Shown here: positions 43,010 through 51,774 of the stretch, one piece after another
Layout of the letters: each line of letters begins with the position of its first letter
Position numbering within the stretch: the first letter of the stretch is position 1
Assembly (NCBI RefSeq): GCF_003515065.1
Contig: NZ_QXGH01000021.1
Location: 79,731-143,730, forward strand
Direction of reading: 5' to 3'
DNA: 64,000 nt
Source: Nocardioides immobilis
GTDB taxonomy: Bacteria > Actinomycetota > Actinomycetes > Propionibacteriales > Nocardioidaceae
Notes under the pieces: generated by a model
What the model saw: only the letters and a program-made list of their open reading frames with translations
Databases searched by the model: none
What the model was told of the DNA's origin: nothing
Translations under genes and position numbers: made by a program

Positions 43010-44152
43010 ATGTCGTCCACCCAGGCGCTCGAGAGCCTCGTGCCGTCCCTGCAGTCTCAGGTCTGCTGGGCGGACGAGGACCAGACCGTGCTGGTGTGCA
43101 CCGCGGTCAGCGACGTCACCCACGACGTCAAGAACTTCGTGTTCGAGCCCGAGGGCGACCAGCTCTTCGAGTTCGACGCGGGCCAGTTCCTGACCCTGAT
43201 GCTCGACATCGACGGGACCCGGGTGAACCGGTGCTACACGATCTCCTCGCCGCCGACCCGCCCGAACCGCATCGCCATCACGGTGAAGCGGGTCGCGGGC
43301 GGCAAGGTCTCCAACTGGGTCCACGACAACATCGTGCCCGGCAGCAAGGTCACCGCACTGGCGCCGCTCGGTGCCTTCACGCTCACCAGCCGGCCGGCGG
43401 AGAAGCTCCTCTTCCTCTCCGCGGGCAGCGGGATCACCCCGCTGATGTCGATGCTGCGGACGCTCTACGACCTCGGGTCGGACGCCGACGTCGTCTTCCT
43501 GCACAGCGCGCGCACGCCGAGCGACATCGTCTTCCGCAGCGAGCTCGCGGCCATCGAGACGCTCATGCCCAACCTCCGCGTGGTGCACGTCTGCGAGGCC
43601 GACTACCCGTCGGAGCGCTGGGGCGGTATGCGGGGACGCCTCTCGCCGACCATGCTCCACACGATCGTCCCCGACCTGCTCGAGCGGACCATCTTCAACT
43701 GCGGCCCGGTGCCGTACATGGACGCCGTACGCCGGATCCTCGGTGAGCTCGACTACGACCTCGGCAGCTACCACGAGGAGAGCTTCACCTTCGACGACCC
43801 GGCCATGCCGGGCGCGACGCCGCCTCCCGAGGGGGTCGCCTACGAGGACATCGCCGTCGCGGCGCCGCCCGCCGGCGACGACGGGGTGGCGACGTACTCC
43901 GTCGAGTTCACCAAGAGCGGCCGCACGGTCACGTGTCGCGCGGACGAGAACGTGCTCGACGTGGCGCTCGCCGCGGGGGTGCGCCTCCCGTCGTCGTGCA
44001 GCCAGGGCATGTGCGGCACGTGCAAGCTCTCCAAGCTCTCCGGCGAGGTGGAGATGAACCACAACGGCGGCATCCGCCCCCGCGAGATCGCCGCCGGAAA
44101 GATCCTCGTCTGTTGTTCCAAGCCGCTCAGCGACCTCTCGCTCGACGCCTGA
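43010..44152 (+). CDS. gbcB: Glycine betaine monooxygenase, reductase subunit
   Basis: ATG 43010 follows GGGAGGAG; 380 residues. FAD-binding ('NRCYTISSPPTRPNRIAITV'), NAD-binding ('LFLSAGSGITPLMSMLRTLY', 'FNCGPVPYMDAVRRIL') and a C-terminal plant-type [2Fe-2S] ferredoxin domain ('SSCSQGMCGTCKLSKLSGE', about 334-352, and a last Cys in 'ILVCCSKPL'). It transfers electrons from NAD(P)H to GbcA. A linker of about 35 residues between NAD and ferredoxin domains is Pro-rich. Confidence 0.93.
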   Translation: MSSTQALESLVPSLQSQVCWADEDQTVLVCTAVSDVTHDVKNFVFEPEGDQLFEFDAGQFLTLMLDIDGTRVNRCYTISSPPTRPNRIAITVKRVAGGKVSNWVHDNIVPGSKVTALAPLGAFTLTSRPAEKLLFLSAGSGITPLMSMLRTLYDLGSDADVVFLHSARTPSDIVFRSELAAIETLMPNLRVVHVCEADYPSERWGGMRGRLSPTMLHTIVPDLLERTIFNCGPVPYMDAVRRILGELDYDLGSYHEESFTFDDPAMPGATPPPEGVAYEDIAVAAPPAGDDGVATYSVEFTKSGRTVTCRADENVLDVALAAGVRLPSSCSQGMCGTCKLSKLSGEVEMNHNGGIRPREIAAGKILVCCSKPLSDLSLDA

Positions 44153-44203
44153 CCGCACCAGCAATCTCACCCCCCATCACCGAAGCAGAAACGGAGTCAC
44201 CTC

Positions 44204-45418
44204 ATGGCCGACAACAAAGTCGTCGTCTACGCGGGACCTGGCCAGGTCGCGATCGAGAACATCGAGTTCCCCAAGCTGGAGATCCCGCGTGAGGTCGCCG
44301 AGGGGCTCGGCATCAAGCAGGCCGCCCCGCACGCCGTGATCCTCAAGCTCGTCACGACCAACATCTGCGGCAGCGACCAGCACATGGTCCGCGGCCGTAC
44401 GACGGCGCCCGTCGGCCAGTCCCTCGGCCACGAGATCACCGGCGAGATCGTCGAGATCGGCGACGACGTCCTCTTCCACAAGGTCGGCGACATCTGCTCG
44501 GTGCCGTTCAACATCGCCTGTGGTCGCTGCCGGATGTGCAACGAGGGCAAGACCGGCATCTGCCTCAACGTGAACCCGGCCCGCGCCGGCGCGGCGTACG
44601 GCTACGTCGACATGGGCGGCTGGGTCGGCGGCCAGGCGGAGTACGTGATGATCCCGTTCGCCGACTTCAACCTGCTGAAGTTCCCCGACCGCGACGCCGC
44701 GCTGGAGAAGATCCTCGACCTCACGATGCTGTCGGACATCTTCCCGACCGGCTACCACGGTGCCTACACCGCCGGTGTCACCACCGGCTCCACGGTGTAC
44801 GTCGCCGGTGCCGGCCCGGTGGGCCTCGCCGCGGCGTACTCGGCGCAGCTCCTGGGCGCGTCGACCGTCATCGTCGGCGACATGAACGCCGACCGCCTCG
44901 CGCAGGCCGCCAGCTTCGGCTGCGAGATCGCGGACCTGTCGAAGGGTGACTCGTTGGTGGACATCGTCTCCGACATCCTCGGCGAGCCGGAGGTCGACGC
45001 GGCTGTCGACGCCGTCGGCTTCGAGGCGCGCGGCCATGGCAAGGACGCCGCCGAGGCGCCCGCCACGGTGCTCAACGACATCATGAACGTGTCCCGTGCC
45101 GGTGCCTCCCTCGGCATCCCGGGCCTCTACGTGACCGGCGACCCGGGCGCGGTGGACGACGCTGCGAAGGTGGGCCAGATCGGCGTGCGGCTCGGCCTCG
45201 GTTGGGCGAAGTCCCACACCTTCGTCACCGGCCAGTGCCCGGTGAAGCAGTACAACCGCAAGCTGATGAACCTGATCCTGGCCGACAAGGCGCACATCGC
45301 GAAGGCCGTGAACGCCACCACCATCAGCCTCGACGACGCCGCGGTCGGCTACGCCGCGTTCGACAAGGGCGCCGCCCAGAAGTTCGTCATTGACCCGCAC
45401 GGCATGGTCCGGGCCTGA
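44204..45418 (+). CDS. fdhA: Formaldehyde dehydrogenase, glutathione-independent (zinc, NAD-linked)
   Basis: 404 residues, close to Pseudomonas putida FdhA: 'TTNICGSDQHMVRGRTTA' (catalytic zinc Cys), 'GHEITGEIVEIG', structural zinc 'CGRCRMCNEGKTGIC', the FdhA-specific 'GGWVGGQAEYVMIPFADFNL' and NAD fold 'VAGAGPVGLAAAYSAQLLGA'. It oxidises formaldehyde to formate without a thiol cofactor (the enzyme can act as a dismutase with tightly bound NAD). Located directly after gbcAB, it would remove the formaldehyde released by that oxygenase. Confidence 0.93.
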   Translation: MADNKVVVYAGPGQVAIENIEFPKLEIPREVAEGLGIKQAAPHAVILKLVTTNICGSDQHMVRGRTTAPVGQSLGHEITGEIVEIGDDVLFHKVGDICSVPFNIACGRCRMCNEGKTGICLNVNPARAGAAYGYVDMGGWVGGQAEYVMIPFADFNLLKFPDRDAALEKILDLTMLSDIFPTGYHGAYTAGVTTGSTVYVAGAGPVGLAAAYSAQLLGASTVIVGDMNADRLAQAASFGCEIADLSKGDSLVDIVSDILGEPEVDAAVDAVGFEARGHGKDAAEAPATVLNDIMNVSRAGASLGIPGLYVTGDPGAVDDAAKVGQIGVRLGLGWAKSHTFVTGQCPVKQYNRKLMNLILADKAHIAKAVNATTISLDDAAVGYAAFDKGAAQKFVIDPHGMVRA

Positions 45419-45433
45419 CCGATGAGAGATGTC

Positions 45434-46720
45434 ATGACCTCGCAGATTTCCGTTCTCGATCGGACCCTCGCCGACTTCGACCCCGAGGTCGCCGAGCAGA
45501 TCGAGCGCGAGCTGGTCCGCCAGCAGACGACGCTCGAGATGATCGCCTCGGAGAACTTCGCTCCGAGGTCGGTCATGGAGGCCCAGGGCTCGGTCCTGAC
45601 CAACAAGTACGCCGAGGGCTACCCCGGCCGGCGCTACTACGGCGGCTGTGAGCACGTGGACGTGGTCGAGCAGCTCGCGATCGACCGGATCAAGGAGCTC
45701 TTCGGCGCCGAGGCGGCGAACGTGCAGCCGCACTCCGGCGCCCAGGCGAACGCCGCTGCGATGTTCGCCCTGCTGGACCCGGGCGACACGATCCTCGGCC
45801 TCGACCTGGCGCACGGCGGCCACCTCACGCACGGCATGCGGCTCAACTTCTCCGGCAAGCTCTACAACGTCGTGGCCTACCAGGTCTCGGCGGAGGACTT
45901 CCGGATCGACATGGCGGAGGTCGAGCGGCTCGCTCTCGAGCACCGACCGAAGCTGATCGTCGCCGGGTGGTCGGCGTACCCCCGCCAGCTGGACTTCGCC
46001 GAGTTCCGTCGCATCGCCGACCTCGTGGGTGCCTACCTGATGGTCGACATGGCGCACTTCGCCGGCCTGGTCGCCACCGGCCTGCACCCGAGCCCGGTGC
46101 CGCACGCCGACATCGTCACCACCACCACGCACAAGACGCTCGGTGGCCCGCGCGGTGGCGTGATCCTGAGCAAGCAGGCGCTGGCCAAGAAGATCAACTC
46201 CGCGGTCTTCCCGGGCCAGCAGGGCGGCCCGCTGGAGCACGTCATCGCCGCGAAGGCCGTCGCCTTCAAGATGGCGGCGTCGCCGGCGTTCCGCGACCGG
46301 CAGGAGCGGACTCTCGAGGGCGCCCAGATCATCGCCCGCCGGCTGTCGCAGCCGGACGTCGCGGAGGCCGGGATCTCGGTCCTCACCGGCGGCACCGACG
46401 TCCACCTGGTCCTGGTCGACCTGCGGCACTCCGAGCTCGACGGCCAGCAGGGCGAGGACCGCCTGCACGCCGTCGGGATCACGGTGAACCGCAACGCCGT
46501 GCCGTTCGACCCCCGGCCGCCGATGGTCTCCTCGGGGCTGCGGATCGGGACCCCGGCCCTGGCCACGCGCGGCTTCGACGCCGGTGCGTTCGAGGAGGTC
46601 GCGGAGATCATCGCCGCCACCCTCGCCGGGACCGGCGACGAGACGGAGCTCGCGGCCCTGCGCGACCGGGTCGAGACCCTCGCGCAGAAGTTCCCGCTCT
46701 ACCCCACCCTGGAGGACTGA
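45434..46720 (+). CDS. glyA: Serine hydroxymethyltransferase
   Basis: Start taken at ATG 45434 ('TSQISVLDRTLADFDPEVA'); ATG 45422 is four codons upstream and equally possible. 428 residues. PLP lysine motif 'TTTTHKTLGGPRGGVI' (about 222-237), 'ASENFAPRSVMEAQGS', 'NKYAEGYPGRRYYGG' and 'GLDLAHGGHLTHG'. It joins glycine (end product of sarcosine oxidation) with 5,10-methylene-THF to give serine, so one methyl-derived carbon is assimilated per turn. Its stop overlaps the soxB ATG by one base. Probably an operon-specific second copy. Confidence 0.95.
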   Translation: MTSQISVLDRTLADFDPEVAEQIERELVRQQTTLEMIASENFAPRSVMEAQGSVLTNKYAEGYPGRRYYGGCEHVDVVEQLAIDRIKELFGAEAANVQPHSGAQANAAAMFALLDPGDTILGLDLAHGGHLTHGMRLNFSGKLYNVVAYQVSAEDFRIDMAEVERLALEHRPKLIVAGWSAYPRQLDFAEFRRIADLVGAYLMVDMAHFAGLVATGLHPSPVPHADIVTTTTHKTLGGPRGGVILSKQALAKKINSAVFPGQQGGPLEHVIAAKAVAFKMAASPAFRDRQERTLEGAQIIARRLSQPDVAEAGISVLTGGTDVHLVLVDLRHSELDGQQGEDRLHAVGITVNRNAVPFDPRPPMVSSGLRIGTPALATRGFDAGAFEEVAEIIAATLAGTGDETELAALRDRVETLAQKFPLYPTLED

Positions 46721-47937
46721 TGGCCAAGCTGCTTCCGGAGCACCCCGCCTGGCTCTGGCGGGACCCCGAGCCGAAGGCGTCGTACGACGCGATCGTCGTG
46801 GGTGGCGGTGGCCACGGTCTCGCGACCGCCTACTACCTCGCCAAGAACCACGGCATGACCAACATCGCCGTGCTGGAGAAGGGGTGGCTCGCGGGCGGCA
46901 ACATGGCCCGCAACACGACCATCATCCGGTCCAACTACCTGTGGGACGAGAGCGCGGCGATCTACGAGTTCTCCCTCAAGCAGTGGGAGCAGCTGCCGGC
47001 CGAGCTGGACTACGACTTCCTGTTCAGCCAGCGCGGCGTCCTCAACCTCGCGCACACGCTGCAGGACGTCCGCGAAGCCACCCGGCGGATCAACGCCAAC
47101 CGACTCAACCGGGTCGACGCCGAGTGGCTGGAGCCCGACGAGGTGGCGAAGGTCTGCCCGATCGTCAACGTCTCGCAGGACGTGCGCTACCCGGTCCTCG
47201 GAGCGACGTTCCAGCCGCGCGCGGGCATCGCGAAGCACGACCACGTGGCGTGGGCCTTCGCCCGGGCGTGCGACGCGATGGGCGTCGACATCATCCAGAA
47301 CTGCGAGGTCACCGGCTTCCTCAAGGACGGCGACCGCGTCGTCGGCGTCGAGACCACCCGCGGCCGGATCAACGCCGGCGCCGTCGGGCTGGTGGCCGCC
47401 GGGCACAGCACCGTGCTGGCGGAGAAGGCGGGCTTCCGGCTCCCCGTGCAGTCGCACCCCCTGCAGGCGCTGGTCTCCGAGCTCTACGAGCCGGTCCACC
47501 CGACGGTGGTCATGTCCAACCACGTGCACGTCTACGTGTCCCAGGCCCACAAGGGCGAGCTGGTGATGGGTGCCGGCGTGGACGCCTACAACGGCTATGG
47601 CCAGCGCGGCTCCTTCCACGTGATCGAGCACCAGATGGCCGCGGCGCTGGAGCTGTTCCCCATCTTCGGGCGCGCGCGCCTGCTGCGCACCTGGGGCGGC
47701 ATCGTCGACGTCTCCCCCGACGCCTCCCCGGTGATCGGCCCGACGCCGCTGGAGAACCTCTACATCAACTGCGGATGGGGCACCGGCGGGTTCAAGGCGA
47801 CGCCCGGCGCCGGCTGGGCGATGGCCCACACCATGGCGACCGGCGAGCCCCACGACCTGAACCGTGCGTTCGGGCTCGAGCGGTTCGTCTCCGGAGCGCT
47901 CATCGACGAGCACGGCGCCGCCGCCGTGGCCCACTGA
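46720..47937 (+). CDS. soxB: Heterotetrameric sarcosine oxidase, beta subunit
   Basis: 405 residues. FAD fold 'AIVVGGGGHGLATAYYLA' (about 24-41), 'EKGWLAGGNMARNTTIIRSN' typical of TSOX beta, and the C-terminal 'NCGWGTGGFKATPGAGWAMA'. SoxB carries the FAD where sarcosine is oxidised and the covalent FMN shared with SoxA. Order glyA-soxB-soxD-soxA-soxG is the same as in Arthrobacter and Corynebacterium. Confidence 0.96.
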   Translation: MAKLLPEHPAWLWRDPEPKASYDAIVVGGGGHGLATAYYLAKNHGMTNIAVLEKGWLAGGNMARNTTIIRSNYLWDESAAIYEFSLKQWEQLPAELDYDFLFSQRGVLNLAHTLQDVREATRRINANRLNRVDAEWLEPDEVAKVCPIVNVSQDVRYPVLGATFQPRAGIAKHDHVAWAFARACDAMGVDIIQNCEVTGFLKDGDRVVGVETTRGRINAGAVGLVAAGHSTVLAEKAGFRLPVQSHPLQALVSELYEPVHPTVVMSNHVHVYVSQAHKGELVMGAGVDAYNGYGQRGSFHVIEHQMAAALELFPIFGRARLLRTWGGIVDVSPDASPVIGPTPLENLYINCGWGTGGFKATPGAGWAMAHTMATGEPHDLNRAFGLERFVSGALIDEHGAAAVAH

Positions 47938-47964
47938 CCTTTCACAACCGAGGAGCTGCTCACG

Positions 47965-48264
47965 ATGATGCTGCTGACCTGCCCGTGGTGTGGCCCGCGG
48001 GACGAGACCGAGTACCACTACGGCGGCCAGGCCCACGTGGCCTACCCCGAGAACCCGAGCGACCTGTCCGACGAGGAGTGGGCGGAGTACCTCTTCTTCC
48101 GCGACAACCCCAAGGGCCCGTTCGCCGAGCGGTGGTCCCACAGCGCGGGCTGCCGTCGTTGGTTCAACGTCGTCCGTGACACCGCGACCTACGAGGTCCT
48201 CGAGGTCTACACCAACGCCGACCCGCGGCCCGTGGTCGGCTCCCCAGCAGGAGGCTCCCGATGA
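47965..48264 (+). CDS. soxD: Sarcosine oxidase, delta subunit
   Basis: 99 residues beginning 'MMLLTCPWCGPRDETEYHYG'. The CPWCG pair plus a downstream 'HSAGCRRWFNVVRDT' supply the four zinc ligands of TSOX delta (Cys, Cys, His/Cys). It stabilises the complex. Overlaps soxA by 4 bases. Confidence 0.95.
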   Translation: MMLLTCPWCGPRDETEYHYGGQAHVAYPENPSDLSDEEWAEYLFFRDNPKGPFAERWSHSAGCRRWFNVVRDTATYEVLEVYTNADPRPVVGSPAGGSR

Positions 48265-51164
48265 GCACCCAGTCCCGCCGTCTCCCCACCGGAGGGCGGA
48301 TCGACCGCAACCGGGTCCTGACGTTCTCCGTGGACGGGGTGGACTACACCGGTCACCCCGGCGACACCGTCGCCTCCGCGCTGCTGGCCAACGGCCGGGT
48401 GAGCGTCGGCGACTCCATCTACCGGCGCCGGCCCCGTGGCATCATGGCGGCCGGGGTCGAGGAGCCGAACGCGCTTCTCCAGGTCGGTGGCGACTGCCCC
48501 GAGCCCATGGTCCCCGCGACCACCCGCGAGCTGGTCGATGGCTTCACCGCGTCCACGCTGTCCGGGCTCGGCGTCCTGGACCCGGTGGCCGACGACTCGA
48601 TGTACGACAAGAACTTCCTCCACGCCGACGTCCTCGTCGTCGGCGGAGGACCCGCCGGCCTCGCCGCAGCGCTGTCCGCGGCCCGGTCCCATGCGCGCGT
48701 CGTCCTGATCGACGAGCAGCCCGAGGTCGGTGGTTCGCTGTTGTCGAGCCGGCACGAGCTGGTCGACGGCAAGCCCGCCCTGCACTGGGTCGCGGCAGCC
48801 GCGGCCACGCTCGACGCGGCCCCCGAGGTCACGGTGCTCAACCGCACCGTCGCCTTCGGCTCGTACGACGCCAACTACGTGCTGGCCGTGCAGAACCGCA
48901 CCGACCACCTCGACGGCGACGTCCCGCTGGGCGTCTCTCGGCAGCGGGTCTGGCACATCCGCGCCCGTCAGGTCGTGCTGGCGACCGGGGCGCACGAGCG
49001 TCCGCTGGTCTTCGCCGGCAACGACCGGCCCGGGGTGATGCTCGCCGGCGCGGTCCGGACCTACATCAACCGGTACGCCGTCAAGCCCGGCGACTGTGCC
49101 GTCGTCGCCACGACGAACGACAGCGCCTACGACACCGTCGACGACCTGCTCGCCGCCGGCATCGAGGTCGCCGCAGTGCTCGACGCACGCGACGTCCTCT
49201 CCGGCCGCGCTGCCGAGGTCGCTGCCCACGGCGTGCGGGTGATCCCCTCCAGCACGGTGCAGGAGACCGAGGGCGACGCCACCGGTCGCCTCACCCGGGT
49301 CCACGTGGGCACGCTCGGCGACGACGACGAGGCCACCTCGTGGGAGAGCCTGGACTGCGACCTGCTCGCCGTCGCGGGTGGCTGGAGCCCGGTGGTCCAC
49401 CTGCACAGCCAGCGCAGCGGAAAGCTGCGCTGGGACGACCGGCTCGCGGCCTTCGTGCCCGACGGCAACGTCGAGGACCAGCAGGTCGTCGGAGCGGCCG
49501 CCGGCACCGTGACCCTGGACGCGGGCTTGCAGCAGGGTGCGGTCGCCGGAGCCGAGGCGGCGACACGCGCCGGCTTCCCGACGGACCCGCTGAGCATCGG
49601 AGGATCGGCGCCGCTGACGGAGGCCGGCGAGGTCCGCCAGCTCTGGCTGGTCCCCGGCCGCGAGGGCGACCCTGGCGACTGGGACGAGCACTTCGTCGAC
49701 CTCCAGCGCGACCAGACCGTCGCCGACGTGTGGCGGGCCACCGGCGCCGGCATGCGCAGCGTCGAGCACGTGAAGCGCTACACCTCCATCGGCACGGCCC
49801 ACGACCAGGGCAAGACCTCCGGCGTCAACGCGATCGGTGTGATCGCAGCGGCGCTGAACGGTTCGGCTTCGGGCGGGCCCGGCGTGGGGGAGATCGGTAC
49901 GACGACCTACCGGGCGCCGTACTCGCCGGTGTCGTTCGCCGCCCTCGCGGGCCGCGAGCGCGGCAACCTGTTCGACCCCGAGCGCACTACGCCGATGCAC
50001 CCGTGGCACGTCGCGCGCGGCGCTGAGTTCGAGATCGTCGGCCAGTGGCTGCGGCCGCGCCACTACCCGCTGCCCGGCGAGGACATGGACGCCGCCGTCG
50101 ACCGCGAGTGCCGCGCAGCGCGCACCGGCGTCGCCGTGATGGACGCCTCCACCCTGGGGAAGATCGAGGTCCAGGGTCCAGACGCCGGGGAGTTCCTCAA
50201 CCGGGTCTACACCAACGCGTTCAAGAAGCTCCCGGTCGGCTCGGCACGGTACGGCGTCATGTGCAAGCCCGACGGGATGATGTTCGACGACGGCGTGACC
50301 CTGCGCCTGGCCGACGACCGCTACTTCATGACCACCACCACCGGCGGGGCCGCCAACGTCCTGGACTGGCTGGAGGAGTGGCTGCAGACGGAGTGGCCCG
50401 AGCTCGACGTCTACTGCACCTCGGTCACCGAGCAGTGGTCGACGATCGCCGTCGTCGGTCCCCGGTCGCGGGAGGTCATCGCCCGGATCGCGCCCGACGT
50501 CGACGTCAGCAACGAGGCGTTCCCGTTCATGACGTTCCAGGAGACGACCCTCGCGTCCGGCGTGCCGGCGCGGATCTGCCGGATCTCGTTCTCCGGTGAG
50601 CTCGCGTTCGAGGTCAACGTGGCCGGTTGGTACGGCCTGGCCGTCTGGGAGCAGGTGTTCGCGGCCGGTCAGGACCTCGGCATCACGCCGTACGGCACCG
50701 AGTCGATGCACGTGCTCCGGGCCGAGAAGGGCTACCCGATCGTCGGTCAGGACACCGACGGCACGGTGACGCCGCAGGACGCGGGGATGGACTGGATCGT
50801 GTCGAAGCAGAAGGACTTCATCGGCCGCCGGTCGTACTCCCGGATCGACACCCAGCGACCGGACCGCAAGCACATGGTCGGCCTGCTGCCCGTCGATCGC
50901 ACGACGGTCCTTCCCGAGGGCGCCCAGCTGGTCGCGACCGGCACGGTGATCACCGATGGTCCGGACCCGGTGCCGATGCTCGGCCACGTCACGTCGAGCT
51001 ATCACAGCGCCGCCCTGGAGCGCCCGTTCGCCCTCGCGCTCGTGGCGGGCGGACGGGACCGGATCGGCGAGCGACTGCTCGCGCCGATCGGCGACGACCT
51101 GGTCGAGGTCGAGGTGGCCTCGCCCGTTCTCTACGACCCCGAAGGAATGAAGCGAGATGGCTGA
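48261..51164 (+). CDS. soxA: Sarcosine oxidase, alpha subunit
   Basis: 967 residues. An N-terminal ferredoxin-like region ('FSVDGVDYTGHPGDTVASAL') is followed by an NAD-binding fold 'VVGGGPAGLAAALSAARSHA' (about 127-146). A central 'LATGAHERPLVFAGNDRPG' comes next, then a C-terminal GcvT-like folate domain from about 590 ('MDASTLGKIEVQGPDAGEFL', 'LRAEKGYPIVGQDTDGTVTP'). It passes the sarcosine methyl group to THF as 5,10-methylene-THF and releases glycine and H2O2. Length and domain order are normal for the family. Confidence 0.96.
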   Translation: MSTQSRRLPTGGRIDRNRVLTFSVDGVDYTGHPGDTVASALLANGRVSVGDSIYRRRPRGIMAAGVEEPNALLQVGGDCPEPMVPATTRELVDGFTASTLSGLGVLDPVADDSMYDKNFLHADVLVVGGGPAGLAAALSAARSHARVVLIDEQPEVGGSLLSSRHELVDGKPALHWVAAAAATLDAAPEVTVLNRTVAFGSYDANYVLAVQNRTDHLDGDVPLGVSRQRVWHIRARQVVLATGAHERPLVFAGNDRPGVMLAGAVRTYINRYAVKPGDCAVVATTNDSAYDTVDDLLAAGIEVAAVLDARDVLSGRAAEVAAHGVRVIPSSTVQETEGDATGRLTRVHVGTLGDDDEATSWESLDCDLLAVAGGWSPVVHLHSQRSGKLRWDDRLAAFVPDGNVEDQQVVGAAAGTVTLDAGLQQGAVAGAEAATRAGFPTDPLSIGGSAPLTEAGEVRQLWLVPGREGDPGDWDEHFVDLQRDQTVADVWRATGAGMRSVEHVKRYTSIGTAHDQGKTSGVNAIGVIAAALNGSASGGPGVGEIGTTTYRAPYSPVSFAALAGRERGNLFDPERTTPMHPWHVARGAEFEIVGQWLRPRHYPLPGEDMDAAVDRECRAARTGVAVMDASTLGKIEVQGPDAGEFLNRVYTNAFKKLPVGSARYGVMCKPDGMMFDDGVTLRLADDRYFMTTTTGGAANVLDWLEEWLQTEWPELDVYCTSVTEQWSTIAVVGPRSREVIARIAPDVDVSNEAFPFMTFQETTLASGVPARICRISFSGELAFEVNVAGWYGLAVWEQVFAAGQDLGITPYGTESMHVLRAEKGYPIVGQDTDGTVTPQDAGMDWIVSKQKDFIGRRSYSRIDTQRPDRKHMVGLLPVDRTTVLPEGAQLVATGTVITDGPDPVPMLGHVTSSYHSAALERPFALALVAGGRDRIGERLLAPIGDDLVEVEVASPVLYDPEGMKRDG

Positions 51165-51774
51165 GCTCACGATGATGCGCCGCAGCCCGCTGGCTGCTCT
51201 GGCGCGAGACCTGATGGACAACGCCGTCACCGGCGAGCGCAACGTGCGGGTCTCGGAGTGGCGGTTCACCACGATGGTGAGCCTGCGCGTGGACCCCACG
51301 TCCGCTGCTGCGGACGCCCTGGAGGGCGTCCTCGGCACCACGCTCCCGCGGTCCTCCGGCGAGGTCACCAGCCACGGCCAGCACAGCGTGCTGTGGCTGG
51401 GGCCCGACGAGTGGCTCGTGGTGTCGCAGATGTCGGCCGACGCCCTCGTGCCGGCCCTGCAGGAGTGCGTGGCGGGCGCACACGCTGCGGTCGTCGACGT
51501 GTCGGCGAACCGGACCGTGCTGGAGCTGCGGGGTGCGTCCGCGCTCGCCGTACTCCAGAAGGGGTGCCCGCTCGACCTCCACCCGCGGGCGTTCGGCCCC
51601 GGGCAGGCGGTGTCCACGACCCTGGCGCGGATCCCCCTCGTCCTGTGGCAGGTCGGACCGGACAGCTACCGCCTGCTGCCGCGCGCGTCCTTCGCCGAGT
51701 ACGTCGCGCGGTGGCTGCTGGACGCCTCCCTGGAGTTCGCCTCCACCTTCCGGGACGGTGGACGCAGCGAGTGA
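51157..51774 (+). CDS. soxG: Sarcosine oxidase, gamma subunit
   Basis: 205 residues overlapping the soxA end by 8 bases. GcvT-like small subunit with 'LWLGPDEWLVVSQ', 'VVDVSANRTVLELRGASALA' and 'LQKGCPLDLHPRAFGPGQAV'. It completes the heterotetramer. Its stop overlaps the sdaA GTG. Confidence 0.94.
   Translation: MAELTMMRRSPLAALARDLMDNAVTGERNVRVSEWRFTTMVSLRVDPTSAAADALEGVLGTTLPRSSGEVTSHGQHSVLWLGPDEWLVVSQMSADALVPALQECVAGAHAAVVDVSANRTVLELRGASALAVLQKGCPLDLHPRAFGPGQAVSTTLARIPLVLWQVGPDSYRLLPRASFAEYVARWLLDASLEFASTFRDGGRSE

Noticed and set aside
45419..45433. Glycine riboswitch before glyA or before the dimethylglycine oxidase operon
   Set aside because: The intergenic gaps (4-15 bp before glyA, 118 bp before the operon) are too short or are occupied by the operator; no tandem aptamer-like structure was seen.
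44177..46468. A 763-codon open frame antisense to fdhA and glyA
   Set aside because: Shadow frame caused by high GC at third positions; Val/Leu/Arg/Gly-rich with no motif, and the sense strand has well-conserved genes.
48207..51617. An 1136-codon open frame antisense to soxA/soxG
   Set aside because: Same GC-bias artefact; no domain, no ribosome-binding site, fully opposite conserved sox genes.
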